A stretch of DNA of 57,083 nt, taken from assembly GCA_020441665.1 (NCBI GenBank), contig JAGRLT010000158.1, positions 1 to 57,083 of the forward strand, read 5' to 3'. The translations under genes were made by a program, and so were the position numbers. The DNA comes from Nitratireductor sp. GTDB lineage: Bacteria; Pseudomonadota; Alphaproteobacteria; Rhizobiales; Rhizobiaceae. Below are positions 9,901 to 17,046 of this stretch, in pieces. Positions within the stretch are counted from its first letter, which is position 1, and every line of letters begins with the position of its first letter. The notes under the pieces were generated by a model that did no database searches, was not told where the DNA came from, and worked only from the letters and a program-made list of their open reading frames with translations.

Positions 9901-10216
9901 GCGGCTTACCCAGGGCAAGGCGGTCAAGCTCAATTTCGGTGCGGCGAACCTGAAACTGGTCCGGCTCGAACTGACGGACCGCTCCTTCCGTGCGGGCACG
10001 GCAAGGCCGGCACCCGAAACGATCGCCGAGCTTGGCCGCATGCTGCCGCTGCTCGAGGGCGAGCCATCGCAATTGCGGATCGTCTATCGGCGCGAGGGCG
10101 AGGATGCGGTGCTTGCAAGAGAACGGCTCGAGGGGATCGAAACCCTGTTGCGCAAGGCCTGGGCCGCCAAGCCGCGGCCGACCGAACTCCTGATCGATAA
10201 GCGCTTGATTGAATGA
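6914..10216 (+). CDS. Exported DUF11-repeat protein C with SdrD-like and OmpA-like C-terminal domains (candidate base subunit)
   Basis: 1100 residues, GTG start, 34 bp after gene B. Signal peptide 1-40 (ATVLLALLLSLAQVQFALA); the mature end AIVNTVTVNG matches that of protein B in sequence and register. DUF11 repeats lie at about 73-165, 190-300, 305-440, 635-760 and 775-905. An Asp-rich thrombospondin-3-like stretch (DSDGDGGLDTDEDDVGDRDG) lies near 455-490, followed by a carboxypeptidase-regulatory-like segment. Near 915-965 an SdrD B-like domain (VIGRVFDDKDRDGYPDDGEPGLPGVRL) appears. The last 85 residues (LTDRSFRAGTARPAPETIAELGRMLPLL, then LARERLEGIETLLRKAW) resemble a degenerate OmpA-type fold and might hold the protein at the peptidoglycan or barrel. 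Unlike A and B, the final domain is not a cut DUF11 repeat. Confidence 0.85.
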   Translation: MTHPWQWQRGTGLARWRRRSPATVLLALLLSLAQVQFALAAIVNTVTVNGTHLGVPLSDTASVAVDVADGVPGMTVVKTGTLNDDDGIAGVSAGDTIGYTVTVENTGTTVLTHVDVDDPLAALSLTGGDANANSVLDPGEVWTYTGSYVLTQADIDSDGGGDGAIENTATVSSDQLPDQDASASVPLNLDPGLEVKKTGVLNDDDGTPGLSAGDTVSYTVTVTNTGNLRLTHVMPDDPLVALTLQSGDVNGDGILDVGEVWTYTGSGIITQGDLDTLGGGDGDLDNRVTVSSDQLGDETADHALPLAPVSSFEVKKTATVPVQRFPTIFEFEYQITVRNTGAVTQTGIRIEDDIAAAIAPATLMAPPVLIASGFAGAGGANAGYDGVTDTQLLTGDVQLAPGGIALITIALTIDTGGNSVSGTNTAIATTDQIALPVASDDPSQTPADPNDVNPTPLDVPDSDGDGGLDTDEDDVGDRDGDGIANRLDYDPTGYFYCETDGRILSGGLITIENLTSGGSQTGIGSSNGISILRDGSDGRYQFFASRNGTYRLTYTLPPTGVASTARLSSGSIDLTSLLPDNPAVFGSGEFGSTGYLADATAGANPFYTVFDIEAGDPAIFNNNIPVKFCGVPSLAVDKSVVSGPTLQPDLTYNVRYRITVTADGEEPVENVQLADDLNAVFGAGNFAVNLVTLESAPAGFAPDPLFDGVAGTAALAAGSTLQPGESVVLLIDVNVSAASGVYENTATARGTSPLDGSAIPPAFDNATVTLANPAGAVTVEKTALPGRAPQGAPVAYTITVRNSGASDLSDIDIVDRIPNGMSYVSGSARVDGIPSEPEQESGAGSGRVLIWRGLSVASGDAVTVTLVMTINASASAEEYVNFAHAEDGPSGAVVSNTAKAKVLLEVEPVFQCSDVIGRVFDDKDRDGYPDDGEPGLPGVRLATPDGVLILTDRFGRYSIACGAIPDRAIGSNFLLKLDAATLPTGYRVTSENPRVVRLTQGKAVKLNFGAANLKLVRLELTDRSFRAGTARPAPETIAELGRMLPLLEGEPSQLRIVYRREGEDAVLARERLEGIETLLRKAWAAKPRPTELLIDKRLIE

Positions 10217-10244
10217 CGTTTTGCGCCGCCGCGCCGGCGCCGGA

Positions 10245-10260
10245 TTAATCGAAAATTAAC
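10245..10260 (+). promoter_or_regulatory. CtrA-type box TTAA-N7-TTAAC
   Basis: TTAATCGAAAATTAAC matches the full CtrA recognition pattern (TTAA, seven bases, TTAAC), and the right half extends to TTAACCAT, the half-site also used by CtrA. A further GGTTAACC lies at 10285-10292. The position is 45-60 bp upstream of the ATG of the outer-membrane barrel gene, appropriate for promoter control. The match is seen; CtrA control is inferred from alphaproteobacterial knowledge. Confidence 0.6.
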
Positions 10261-10304
10261 CATAACTGGTGCCTGTTTACCTTGGGTTAACCAAACGGCG
10301 AATC

Positions 10305-13300
10305 ATGGCACCTGAGGGGGTTTGCAAACAGCGGCGCATTGCGCGGTTCCTGAAGACGATCGTCTTCGGGGCCGCGATCGGCTTTTCGCTGCCCGCGCTT
10401 GCCCAGACGGACATCGCCGCCGGTTGCGAAGCTGCCGCAATCTGCGCCGAGGATCTTGCCGCACTGCTGGCCGCCGAGGCGGTTCCCGCGCCTGCCGCGA
10501 GGCTTGGAAACGCGGCGGTCTCGATCAGTGTCGACGGGGAGGCCCTGGTCGGTTCGCCAGCCGATGAAGATGCCGACCGACGGGCGGATGTCGATCTCGA
10601 AGCCGTTGATATACAAATTAAATTTGATGGATTGGATGCCGAGCGCAGCCTGTCGGTCGCGACCGCGGGAGAGGGACGCATTCATACGCCCGAAGCGCTG
10701 ATCGAGTTTATCGGCCATTGGAATTATCCCGCCTGGATCGAACGGGCGGAAGTGCGCATCTTCGAGGCACCGGGGCTTCGCCGTCGCCTGGTATCCTCGC
10801 GTCCCGTCGCCATCGTGGCACTTGACGAAACCGGCCGCGGCGCCTGGCTGCCGGGGGCCGCAACCACCGGCTCGTTCGTCTATGTGCTGCGGGTCTACGA
10901 TGCCTATAACCGCTTCGACGAGACCGAGGCGCAGCGGCTGGAAATCAGCGACGACGCCACCCTCTTGCCGCAGATGGTGCTGCACGGCGAAAATTCCGGG
11001 CGCGGCGTGGTCGAGGAGCGGCCGGCTTCGCCGCTGCCCGGATACGATGTCAATCAGCTCGCGCGCAGTGCCATTCCGATCGAGGGCGGGGCGGTCACGG
11101 TCTATGGCAGGAACCTGCCGCAGGGGCTTGCCGTCAGCGTGATGGGCCGCGATGTGCCGGTGGCGCCGGACCGCGATTTCGTCATCCAGACCATCCTGCC
11201 GGCGGGCGAGCATCTGGTCGACGTGGCGGTGTCGGAGACCGGCGGCAGCCGCAGCGTGGAATTCGCCCGCGCGATCAACATCCCCACCAGCCAGTGGTTT
11301 TATGTCGGTCTGGCCGATCTGACGGTCGGCCGCCGCTTCGGCAAGGACAGCAAGCTGCTCGCGCCGGTCAAGTCCGGCGAATACAGCCCGGTCTACCGCA
11401 AGGGCCGGCTCGCCTTCTATCTCAAGGGCAAGATCAGGGGCCGCTACATCCTGACCGCATCGCTCGATACGGATGAGGAAAATCTCGACACGCTGTTTTC
11501 CGGCATGGACAGGAAGGACCCGCGGCAATTGCTGCGCCGGCTCGATCCCGACGACTACTATCCGGTCTATGGCGACGATTCGATCCTGAAGGAGGACGCG
11601 CCGACCGCCGGCAAGTTCTATGTCCGCATCGATCGCGGTTCGAGCCATGTGATGTGGGGCAATTTCAAGACCCGTATCGACGGTGTCGAACTTGCCCGCT
11701 ATGAGCGGGCACTGTACGGCGCTGAGGCCGATCTGCGGTCGCCGGTGCCGACCCGCTATGGCGATCCGAGTGCGCGGCTGCAGCTTTTTGGCGCCCAGCC
11801 GGGCACGCTGCCGCAGCGCGACGTCTTCCGCGGCACCGGCGGCTCGGTCTATTTCCTCAAGCGCAGCGACATCAATCAGGGCTCGGAGCAGATCGCGATC
11901 GAATTGCGCGATGCGGTCAGCGGCCAGGCGCATGAGCGCAAGCCGTTGCGCGAGGGCGAGGACTACACGATCGATTATGTCCAGGGTGTGCTGATCCTGT
12001 CCAAGCCGCTCGCCGCCACGGCGGTGGCCGATTCCGCCGTCCTGCCCTCGTCACTGGCGAGCTACGACCAGTATCTGGTCGCCACCTATGAATATACGCC
12101 GACGCTCGAGGAGGTCGACGGCTACAGCTATGGCGGCCGCGCGGAAGCCTGGGTGTTCGATGCGCTGCGCTTCGGCGTCACCGGCTACCAGGAAAACACC
12201 GGCATGGCCGACCCGTCGCTGGTCGGTGCCGATGCGACCTGGCGCCTCAGCGAGAGCAGTTATTTCCAGTTCGAATGGGCCCGCTCGCAGGGCGAGAGCT
12301 TTCCCTCGGTCGTCTCCAGCGATGGCGGTTTCATCTTCAAGCCGGTGACCGGAGAGCCGGTCAGCGGCCCGGCGCAAGCCTGGCGCGCGGTGGCGGCGCT
12401 CGATCTAGGCGAACTGAGCGATGGCAAGGCCAAGGGCAGCATCGGTGTAGGCTACGAGCAACGCGAAAAGGGCTTCAATGCGCCCGGCCGCTACAGCGAG
12501 GCCGATCAACGGATATGGGATGCGCATCTCGAAATCGAGGCGAGCGACACGGTGACGATCAAGGGCCGCTATGCCGAGGTGGCGCGCCAGGACGGCGTGT
12601 CGAAACGCGATGCCGGCATTGAGGTCGAGGCCGATGTCAGCGATGCGCTGACCCTCCAGGCCGGCGTGCTGCATTCCGACAGCGAGAGTTCGATCGCGCT
12701 TTCCGACGGAACGGGCAGCCGTACCGATGTGGGCGGGCGCGTCACCTTCAACGGGGCGGGCGACGACAAGCTCTATGTCTTCGGCCAGACGACTGTCGCC
12801 CATGAAGCGAGCCGCCGCCGCAACGACCGGGTGGGCGCGGGGTTCAAGACCGCGTTGACGCCCGAATTGCAGGCGGAAGCCGAGGTCTCGACCGGCACGA
12901 CCGGCATCGGCCTGCTGGCGGGGCTGAGCTATGAGCCCGATACCGACGACCGCTATTTCATCGGCTACCGCATGCTGCCCGATTCGGCCGATGGCGAACT
13001 GGCCAGCTATGATCCGTTCGGCCGCGACTTCGGCTCAGTGGTGATCGGCGCGCGGCATCGCTACAGCGAAACGGTCGCGGTATGGACGGAGCACAATTTC
13101 GACAGGATGGGCCCAGAACAGGGGGCGCTTCAGGCCTACGGCGTGGAACTGCAACCCGATGCGCTGTGGAAGATTGCCGGGGGGATCGAATACGGCACGG
13201 TCACCGATGAGGAGGGTGTCGATTTCGCGCGGCTGGCGCCATCGCTCGCAATCGCCTTCAAGGACGGGGAAAAGACCCTGAGCAGCCGGCTCGAAGTGCG

Positions 13301-13970
13301 GCTCGAGGATTCCGACGATGACAGCCGCGATCGGGTCACCTGGCTTGGCCAGGCCAATCTCGGGCTCAAATATGACGACAACTGGCGCTTCCTGGCCAAG
13401 ATCGATGCGGCGATCTCGCAATCCGATCAATCAGCGACGCTCGATGGCGACTATATCGAAGCGAGTGTCGGCTGGGCCTATCGGCCGGTCGACAACGACC
13501 GGTTCAACGCCCTGTTCAAATACACCTATCTGCACGACCTGCCGGGGCCGGAACAGGTCAATTCCGACAATGTCACGGCCGGGCCGAAACAGCGCAGCCA
13601 TGTGCTGTCGGGCGATTTCATCTACGATCTTACCGAGCGGCTCTCGGTGGGAGCGAAGTACGGCCTGCGCATCGGCGAGATTTCGACCAGCCGGGACGAT
13701 GAGGATTTCGTGCGCAGCACGGCGCAGCTCGGCATCGTGCGGGCCGACTATCATGTGGTGAAGAACTGGGATCTTCTCTTCGAGGGCCGGGCGCTCTGGC
13801 TCTCGGAACCCGGGCAGGTTCACTACGGGGCGCTTGCCGGCATCTACCGCCATCTCGGCAACAATCTGAAGATCGGCGTCGGCTACAATTTCGGCCGTTT
13901 CTCGGACGATCTGACCGATCTTACGCTTGACGATCAGGGCGTATTCGTGAACGTGATCGGCAAGTTCTGA
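10305..13970 (+). CDS. Large outer-membrane beta-barrel protein associated with DUF11 proteins
   Basis: 1221 residues from the ATG at 10305; an in-frame GTG at 10269 would lie inside the promoter elements and is disfavoured. Signal peptide about 12-33 (RFLKTIVFGAAIGFSLPALAQ). An N-terminal periplasmic-type part (to about 330) is followed by the characteristic FRGTGGSVYFLKRSDINQG and GEDYTIDYVQGVLILSKPL segments and then some 600 residues of alternating amphipathic strands (YLVATYEYTP, RFGVTGYQENTG, and others) ending in VFVNVIGKF with a terminal Phe, the BAM targeting signal. It lacks an N-terminal TonB box or plug I could recognise. Barrels of this kind often sit beside DUF11 proteins; a role as anchor or export pore for the upstream proteins is inferred. 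A short AT-rich run at 10607-10640 contrasts with the rest of the gene. Confidence 0.8.
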   Translation: MAPEGVCKQRRIARFLKTIVFGAAIGFSLPALAQTDIAAGCEAAAICAEDLAALLAAEAVPAPAARLGNAAVSISVDGEALVGSPADEDADRRADVDLEAVDIQIKFDGLDAERSLSVATAGEGRIHTPEALIEFIGHWNYPAWIERAEVRIFEAPGLRRRLVSSRPVAIVALDETGRGAWLPGAATTGSFVYVLRVYDAYNRFDETEAQRLEISDDATLLPQMVLHGENSGRGVVEERPASPLPGYDVNQLARSAIPIEGGAVTVYGRNLPQGLAVSVMGRDVPVAPDRDFVIQTILPAGEHLVDVAVSETGGSRSVEFARAINIPTSQWFYVGLADLTVGRRFGKDSKLLAPVKSGEYSPVYRKGRLAFYLKGKIRGRYILTASLDTDEENLDTLFSGMDRKDPRQLLRRLDPDDYYPVYGDDSILKEDAPTAGKFYVRIDRGSSHVMWGNFKTRIDGVELARYERALYGAEADLRSPVPTRYGDPSARLQLFGAQPGTLPQRDVFRGTGGSVYFLKRSDINQGSEQIAIELRDAVSGQAHERKPLREGEDYTIDYVQGVLILSKPLAATAVADSAVLPSSLASYDQYLVATYEYTPTLEEVDGYSYGGRAEAWVFDALRFGVTGYQENTGMADPSLVGADATWRLSESSYFQFEWARSQGESFPSVVSSDGGFIFKPVTGEPVSGPAQAWRAVAALDLGELSDGKAKGSIGVGYEQREKGFNAPGRYSEADQRIWDAHLEIEASDTVTIKGRYAEVARQDGVSKRDAGIEVEADVSDALTLQAGVLHSDSESSIALSDGTGSRTDVGGRVTFNGAGDDKLYVFGQTTVAHEASRRRNDRVGAGFKTALTPELQAEAEVSTGTTGIGLLAGLSYEPDTDDRYFIGYRMLPDSADGELASYDPFGRDFGSVVIGARHRYSETVAVWTEHNFDRMGPEQGALQAYGVELQPDALWKIAGGIEYGTVTDEEGVDFARLAPSLAIAFKDGEKTLSSRLEVRLEDSDDDSRDRVTWLGQANLGLKYDDNWRFLAKIDAAISQSDQSATLDGDYIEASVGWAYRPVDNDRFNALFKYTYLHDLPGPEQVNSDNVTAGPKQRSHVLSGDFIYDLTERLSVGAKYGLRIGEISTSRDDEDFVRSTAQLGIVRADYHVVKNWDLLFEGRALWLSEPGQVHYGALAGIYRHLGNNLKIGVGYNFGRFSDDLTDLTLDDQGVFVNVIGKF

Positions 13971-13986
13971 TTTCCGGATTGCTTTC

Positions 13987-15243
13987 GTGACCGATTCTGC
14001 TCCCTTCGAAGGGGCCTCGCCGGCCGGCGAGGACCGCTATATTGCCTTTCGCTCCGCCGCCTACCGGCGTTATTGGGGGTCGCGGTTCGCCAATACGTTT
14101 GCCGCACAGATCGTTTCGGTGGCGATTGGCTGGCAGATCTACGATATCAGCCGCAATCCGTTTCACCTCGGCCTGGTCGGCCTGACGCAATTCCTGCCCT
14201 CGCTCATTCTGGTGCTGGTGACCGGCGCGGTGGCGGACCGGTTCGGCCGCCGCCTGATCATGGCGCTTTCCGACGGCATGGAAGCCCTGTGCACGGCCTG
14301 GCTGCTGTATCTGACCTTCATCGGCACCGAAACCGTCTGGCCGTATTTTCCGCTGCTTGCCGCGTTCGGGATTGCGCGGGCGTTTCACGGCCCGGCCTCT
14401 TCGGCGCTGGTCACCAATGTGGTGCCGAAGGAAGCGGTTGCCAATGCGATCGCCTGGAACTCGTCGGCCTGGCAGATCTCGACCATTCTGGGGCCGGTTG
14501 CCGGCGGCCTGCTCTACGGTGTTTCGCCCGTCTTCGCCTATGGCATCGCCGCGGTGATACTGGCGATCGCGGCGGTAACGGCTGCCATGATCCCGAGACC
14601 GGCGCAGCAGCAGGTGCGCGACAAGGTGAGCATGCAGACCCTGCTGGCGGGCTTTGCCTATATCTGGCGCGAGAAGGTCGTGCTGGGGGCGATCTCGCTC
14701 GATCTGTTCGCAGTGTTGCTGGGCGGGGCCGTGGCGCTGATGCCGGTCTATGCCCGCGATATCCTCGAACTCGGGCCCTGGGGGCTCGGCATGCTGCGCG
14801 CCGCGCCCGGCATCGGGGCGGTCATCATGGCGCTGTGGCTGACCGGCAAGCCGATCGAGAACCATGCCGGCTATATCATGCTGGCCTGCGTCGCCCTGTT
14901 CGGACTGTTTACGGCGGTCTTCGGCGCCTCGACCCTTGCCTGGCTGTCGATCCTGGCGCTGGCGCTGCTGGGGGCCGCCGACATGGTGAGCGTCTATATC
15001 CGCGAAACGCTGATCCAGCTGTGGACGCCCGACGATCTGCGCGGGCGGGTCAATGCGGTCAACATGGTGTTTGTCGGCGCCTCGAACGAACTGGGCGAGT
15101 TTCGCGCCGGCACCATGGCGGCCTTTATCGGCACCGTGCCGGCGGTGGTGCTCGGCGGTGTCGGCGCCATCGGTGTTGCCGCCCTGTGGGTGACGCTGTT
15201 TCCCCAACTGGCCCGGACCCGCAACCTGCGCGGGCGCGAGTGA
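13987..15243 (+). CDS. MFS transporter (EntS-like, drug-H+ antiporter type)
   Basis: 418 residues, GTG start only 16 bp after the barrel gene, so probably in the same transcript. About 12 hydrophobic segments, with the early motif A-like GAVADRFGRRLIMALSDG between TM2 and TM3 and the family-typical opening AFRSAAYRRYWGSRFANTFAAQIVSVAIGWQIYD. These are features of the MFS_3 / enterobactin-exporter-like group, which export siderophores or drugs. The C-terminal half has LLGGAVALMPVYARDIL and LRGRVNAVNMVF(V)GASNELGEF, also typical. Substrate unknown. No siderophore genes are visible nearby. Confidence 0.88.
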   Translation: MTDSAPFEGASPAGEDRYIAFRSAAYRRYWGSRFANTFAAQIVSVAIGWQIYDISRNPFHLGLVGLTQFLPSLILVLVTGAVADRFGRRLIMALSDGMEALCTAWLLYLTFIGTETVWPYFPLLAAFGIARAFHGPASSALVTNVVPKEAVANAIAWNSSAWQISTILGPVAGGLLYGVSPVFAYGIAAVILAIAAVTAAMIPRPAQQQVRDKVSMQTLLAGFAYIWREKVVLGAISLDLFAVLLGGAVALMPVYARDILELGPWGLGMLRAAPGIGAVIMALWLTGKPIENHAGYIMLACVALFGLFTAVFGASTLAWLSILALALLGAADMVSVYIRETLIQLWTPDDLRGRVNAVNMVFVGASNELGEFRAGTMAAFIGTVPAVVLGGVGAIGVAALWVTLFPQLARTRNLRGRE

Positions 15244-15356
15244 CCGGCTTTTGCGCCCGGCCCGAAGGGTTTTGCCCCATCTGGCGCCTGCTTGCGCCTG
15301 ATCCTCGAGCGATGCCCAATGAACCAAGGGGGCATCGCCCTGCGGTACAGGCACAA

Positions 15357-15376
15357 GCATCCATCCAAATGGATGC
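15357..15376. promoter_or_regulatory. Inverted repeat upstream of the secreted hydrolase
   Basis: GCATCCAT-CCAA-ATGGATGC is a perfect 8-bp inverted repeat with a 4-nt centre, about 90 bp before the hydrolase start and just upstream of an AT-rich stretch (TTGATTCACATTATC) that could carry the promoter. It may be an operator, or a weak terminator for the upstream MFS gene; there is no T-tract. Confidence 0.35.
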
Positions 15377-15466
15377 AAAACAGAATTGATTCACATTATC
15401 TGCAAAGTGCTCTATTATCCGCGCCGGTGGGGCTGGACTGAAATTTCCCTGAATGAAGAGGTAAGG

Positions 15467-16072
15467 ATGCTCAAACTGACATCGATTCGTGCCGGTATCG
15501 CGGCACTTGCTACGGCAGTGGCCATGACGGCTTCTACCTTCATGGCACCCGCAACGGCCAAGGCCGAAGAAGTCTACGTCCTGCGCGGCGCGTTCGACGT
15601 GTTCTCCGCCGGCATGAACCAGATGACCCGCCGCATGCAGGCGCGCGGCATCAACGCCCATGCCTATTCCAATGGCCGCTGGAGCGGGCTGGCAGCCGAC
15701 ATCATCGCCCGCCACAAGCAGGGCAGGGTGTCCTTCCCGATCGTCATTCTCGGCCATTCGGTCGGCGGCCAGGAAGCCTCCGCCATGGCGAACAAGCTCG
15801 GCCAGGCCGGCGTACCCGTGGCGCTCGTCGTCGGCTTCGATCCCGGCTTTGCGGCGCCGCAGCCCTTCCGCTACGGTTCGCCGCGGGTGGTCAATTTCTA
15901 CATTCCCAACCAGCCGCGCGGCAATCCGTACCGTTCGGCGACGGGCTTTGGCGGCTCGATCAACAATGTCGACATCACCCGCTTCACCCATGCCGACCAT
16001 GTGGCGATCGACAAGGATCCCCAGGTTCAGTCGCGGGCGCTTGCGGTGGTTTACGCGACGGTCGGCAAGTAG
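15467..16072 (+). CDS. Secreted alpha/beta-hydrolase (lipase/esterase-like)
   Basis: 201 residues from the ATG at 15467, preceded by GAGGTAAGG; the frame extends upstream but without protein character. Signal peptide 1-33 (IAALATAVAMTASTFMAPATAKA), then EEVYVLRGAFDVFSAGM. The nucleophile elbow GHSVGG places the catalytic Ser at residue 98; FDPGF and a late DHVAID are plausible Asp and His partners. Size and layout fit small periplasmic lipase/thioesterase-like proteins. The substrate is unknown. It is followed by a clear rho-independent terminator, so it forms its own short transcription unit. Confidence 0.8.
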   Translation: MLKLTSIRAGIAALATAVAMTASTFMAPATAKAEEVYVLRGAFDVFSAGMNQMTRRMQARGINAHAYSNGRWSGLAADIIARHKQGRVSFPIVILGHSVGGQEASAMANKLGQAGVPVALVVGFDPGFAAPQPFRYGSPRVVNFYIPNQPRGNPYRSATGFGGSINNVDITRFTHADHVAIDKDPQVQSRALAVVYATVGK

Positions 16073-16100
16073 CTTCGAGCCGATCGCAGGATGCATCGGG

Positions 16101-16128
16101 GGCCGCGTCTTCAAGCGCGGCCTTTTCT
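16101..16128 (+). terminator. Rho-independent terminator of the hydrolase gene
   Basis: GGCCGCG (16101-16107) pairs with CGCGGCC (16116-16122) and is followed directly by TTTTCT. It lies 29 bp after the hydrolase stop and reaches the convergent SDR stop codon. Confidence 0.8.
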
Positions 16129-16915
16129 ATCCGGCGCTCAGGCCGCCATCGAGGACCAGCGCCTGGCCGGTATAGAAGGCGTTCTCCGGCGCGCAGGCCC
16201 AGAGCATGGCCTGGACGATTTCGTCGACCTTCGCGATGCGGCCGATCGGTATGCCGCCGGTCAGCTTCTGTTCCGCGGCCTCGGCGCCATGGGGCGAGGT
16301 CGACACCAGTTCGTCGACCATGGCGGTGCGGGTGAAGGCCGGGCAGAGCGCGTTGATGCGGATGCCGCTACGGGCCGTCTCGATCGCCGCCGTCCTGGTA
16401 AGCCCGATCACACCGTGCTTGGCGGCGGCATAGACCGACAGGGTGGGCGAGCCGACCACGCCGGCGACCGATGCGGTATTGAGGATGACACCGCCTTCGC
16501 CCGTGCGCTCGAACTGCTGCCGCATGATCGGAATTTGCGCCTGCATGGCGTAGAGAACGGCGAGCAGGTCGACCTCGATGACGCGCTGCGCCTCGTCCCG
16601 GTCGATCTTCTCGATGCGGCCAGGCCGGTGACCGATGCCGGCATTGTTGAGCGCGATGTCGAGGCTGCCGAAGCGCTCGACGGCCGCGCTCGCAAGCGTG
16701 TTATGGAAGTCGGGATTTGCCACATCGCCCGTGATGAAGAGCGCGTTGCCGGCGGGACCGAGGGCCTCGCGGACCGGATCGAGCGCCGCTTCGCTGCGAT
16801 CGGTCAGAACCAGATCGGCGCCGGATTCGGCAAACCGCAGGGCCGCGTTGCGCCCCAGCCCGCCGCCCGCGCCGCTGATCAGGACGGTCCTGCCGGAAAA
16901 ATCATAGCGCGTCAC
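16127..16915 (-). CDS. SDR-family NAD(P)-dependent oxidoreductase
   Basis: 262 residues. Classical short-chain dehydrogenase: cofactor loop SGAGGGLG at about 14-21, Asp after the second strand (LTDRS, favouring NAD), NNAG, catalytic Ser in LNTASVAG and YAAAK with the catalytic Tyr and Lys, then the C-terminal AFYTGQALVLDGGLSAG. The GTG at 16915 has GGAGG five bases upstream; a GTG at 16927 is in frame but would read through that site. The substrate cannot be told from sequence. It stands alone between the hydrolase terminator and a divergent amidase. Confidence 0.88.
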   Translation of the reverse strand: MTRYDFSGRTVLISGAGGGLGRNAALRFAESGADLVLTDRSEAALDPVREALGPAGNALFITGDVANPDFHNTLASAAVERFGSLDIALNNAGIGHRPGRIEKIDRDEAQRVIEVDLLAVLYAMQAQIPIMRQQFERTGEGGVILNTASVAGVVGSPTLSVYAAAKHGVIGLTRTAAIETARSGIRINALCPAFTRTAMVDELVSTSPHGAEAAEQKLTGGIPIGRIAKVDEIVQAMLWACAPENAFYTGQALVLDGGLSAG

Positions 16916-17046
16916 GGTAGCCTCCACGAGGATGGTTTCATTCGTTGAACCGATGCTCTAATCCTTGGCAGCAAATCGGTTGCGGCACAAGAATCGGGCC
17001 GGCAGCATCGGGTAGCAGATGCGAAGGGCGAGGAGCAGGAGCGGGC

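Noticed and set aside
7427-10072. 881-codon open frame on the minus strand
   Set aside because: Antisense shadow of the third DUF11 gene; composition is repetitive Arg/Gly/Asp/Ile with no signal peptide or motif.
2852-10216. Reading the three DUF11 genes as one gene broken by frameshifts
   Set aside because: The second and third genes each have a complete, distinct signal peptide after the break, so the splits are functional gene boundaries, not sequencing errors or decay.
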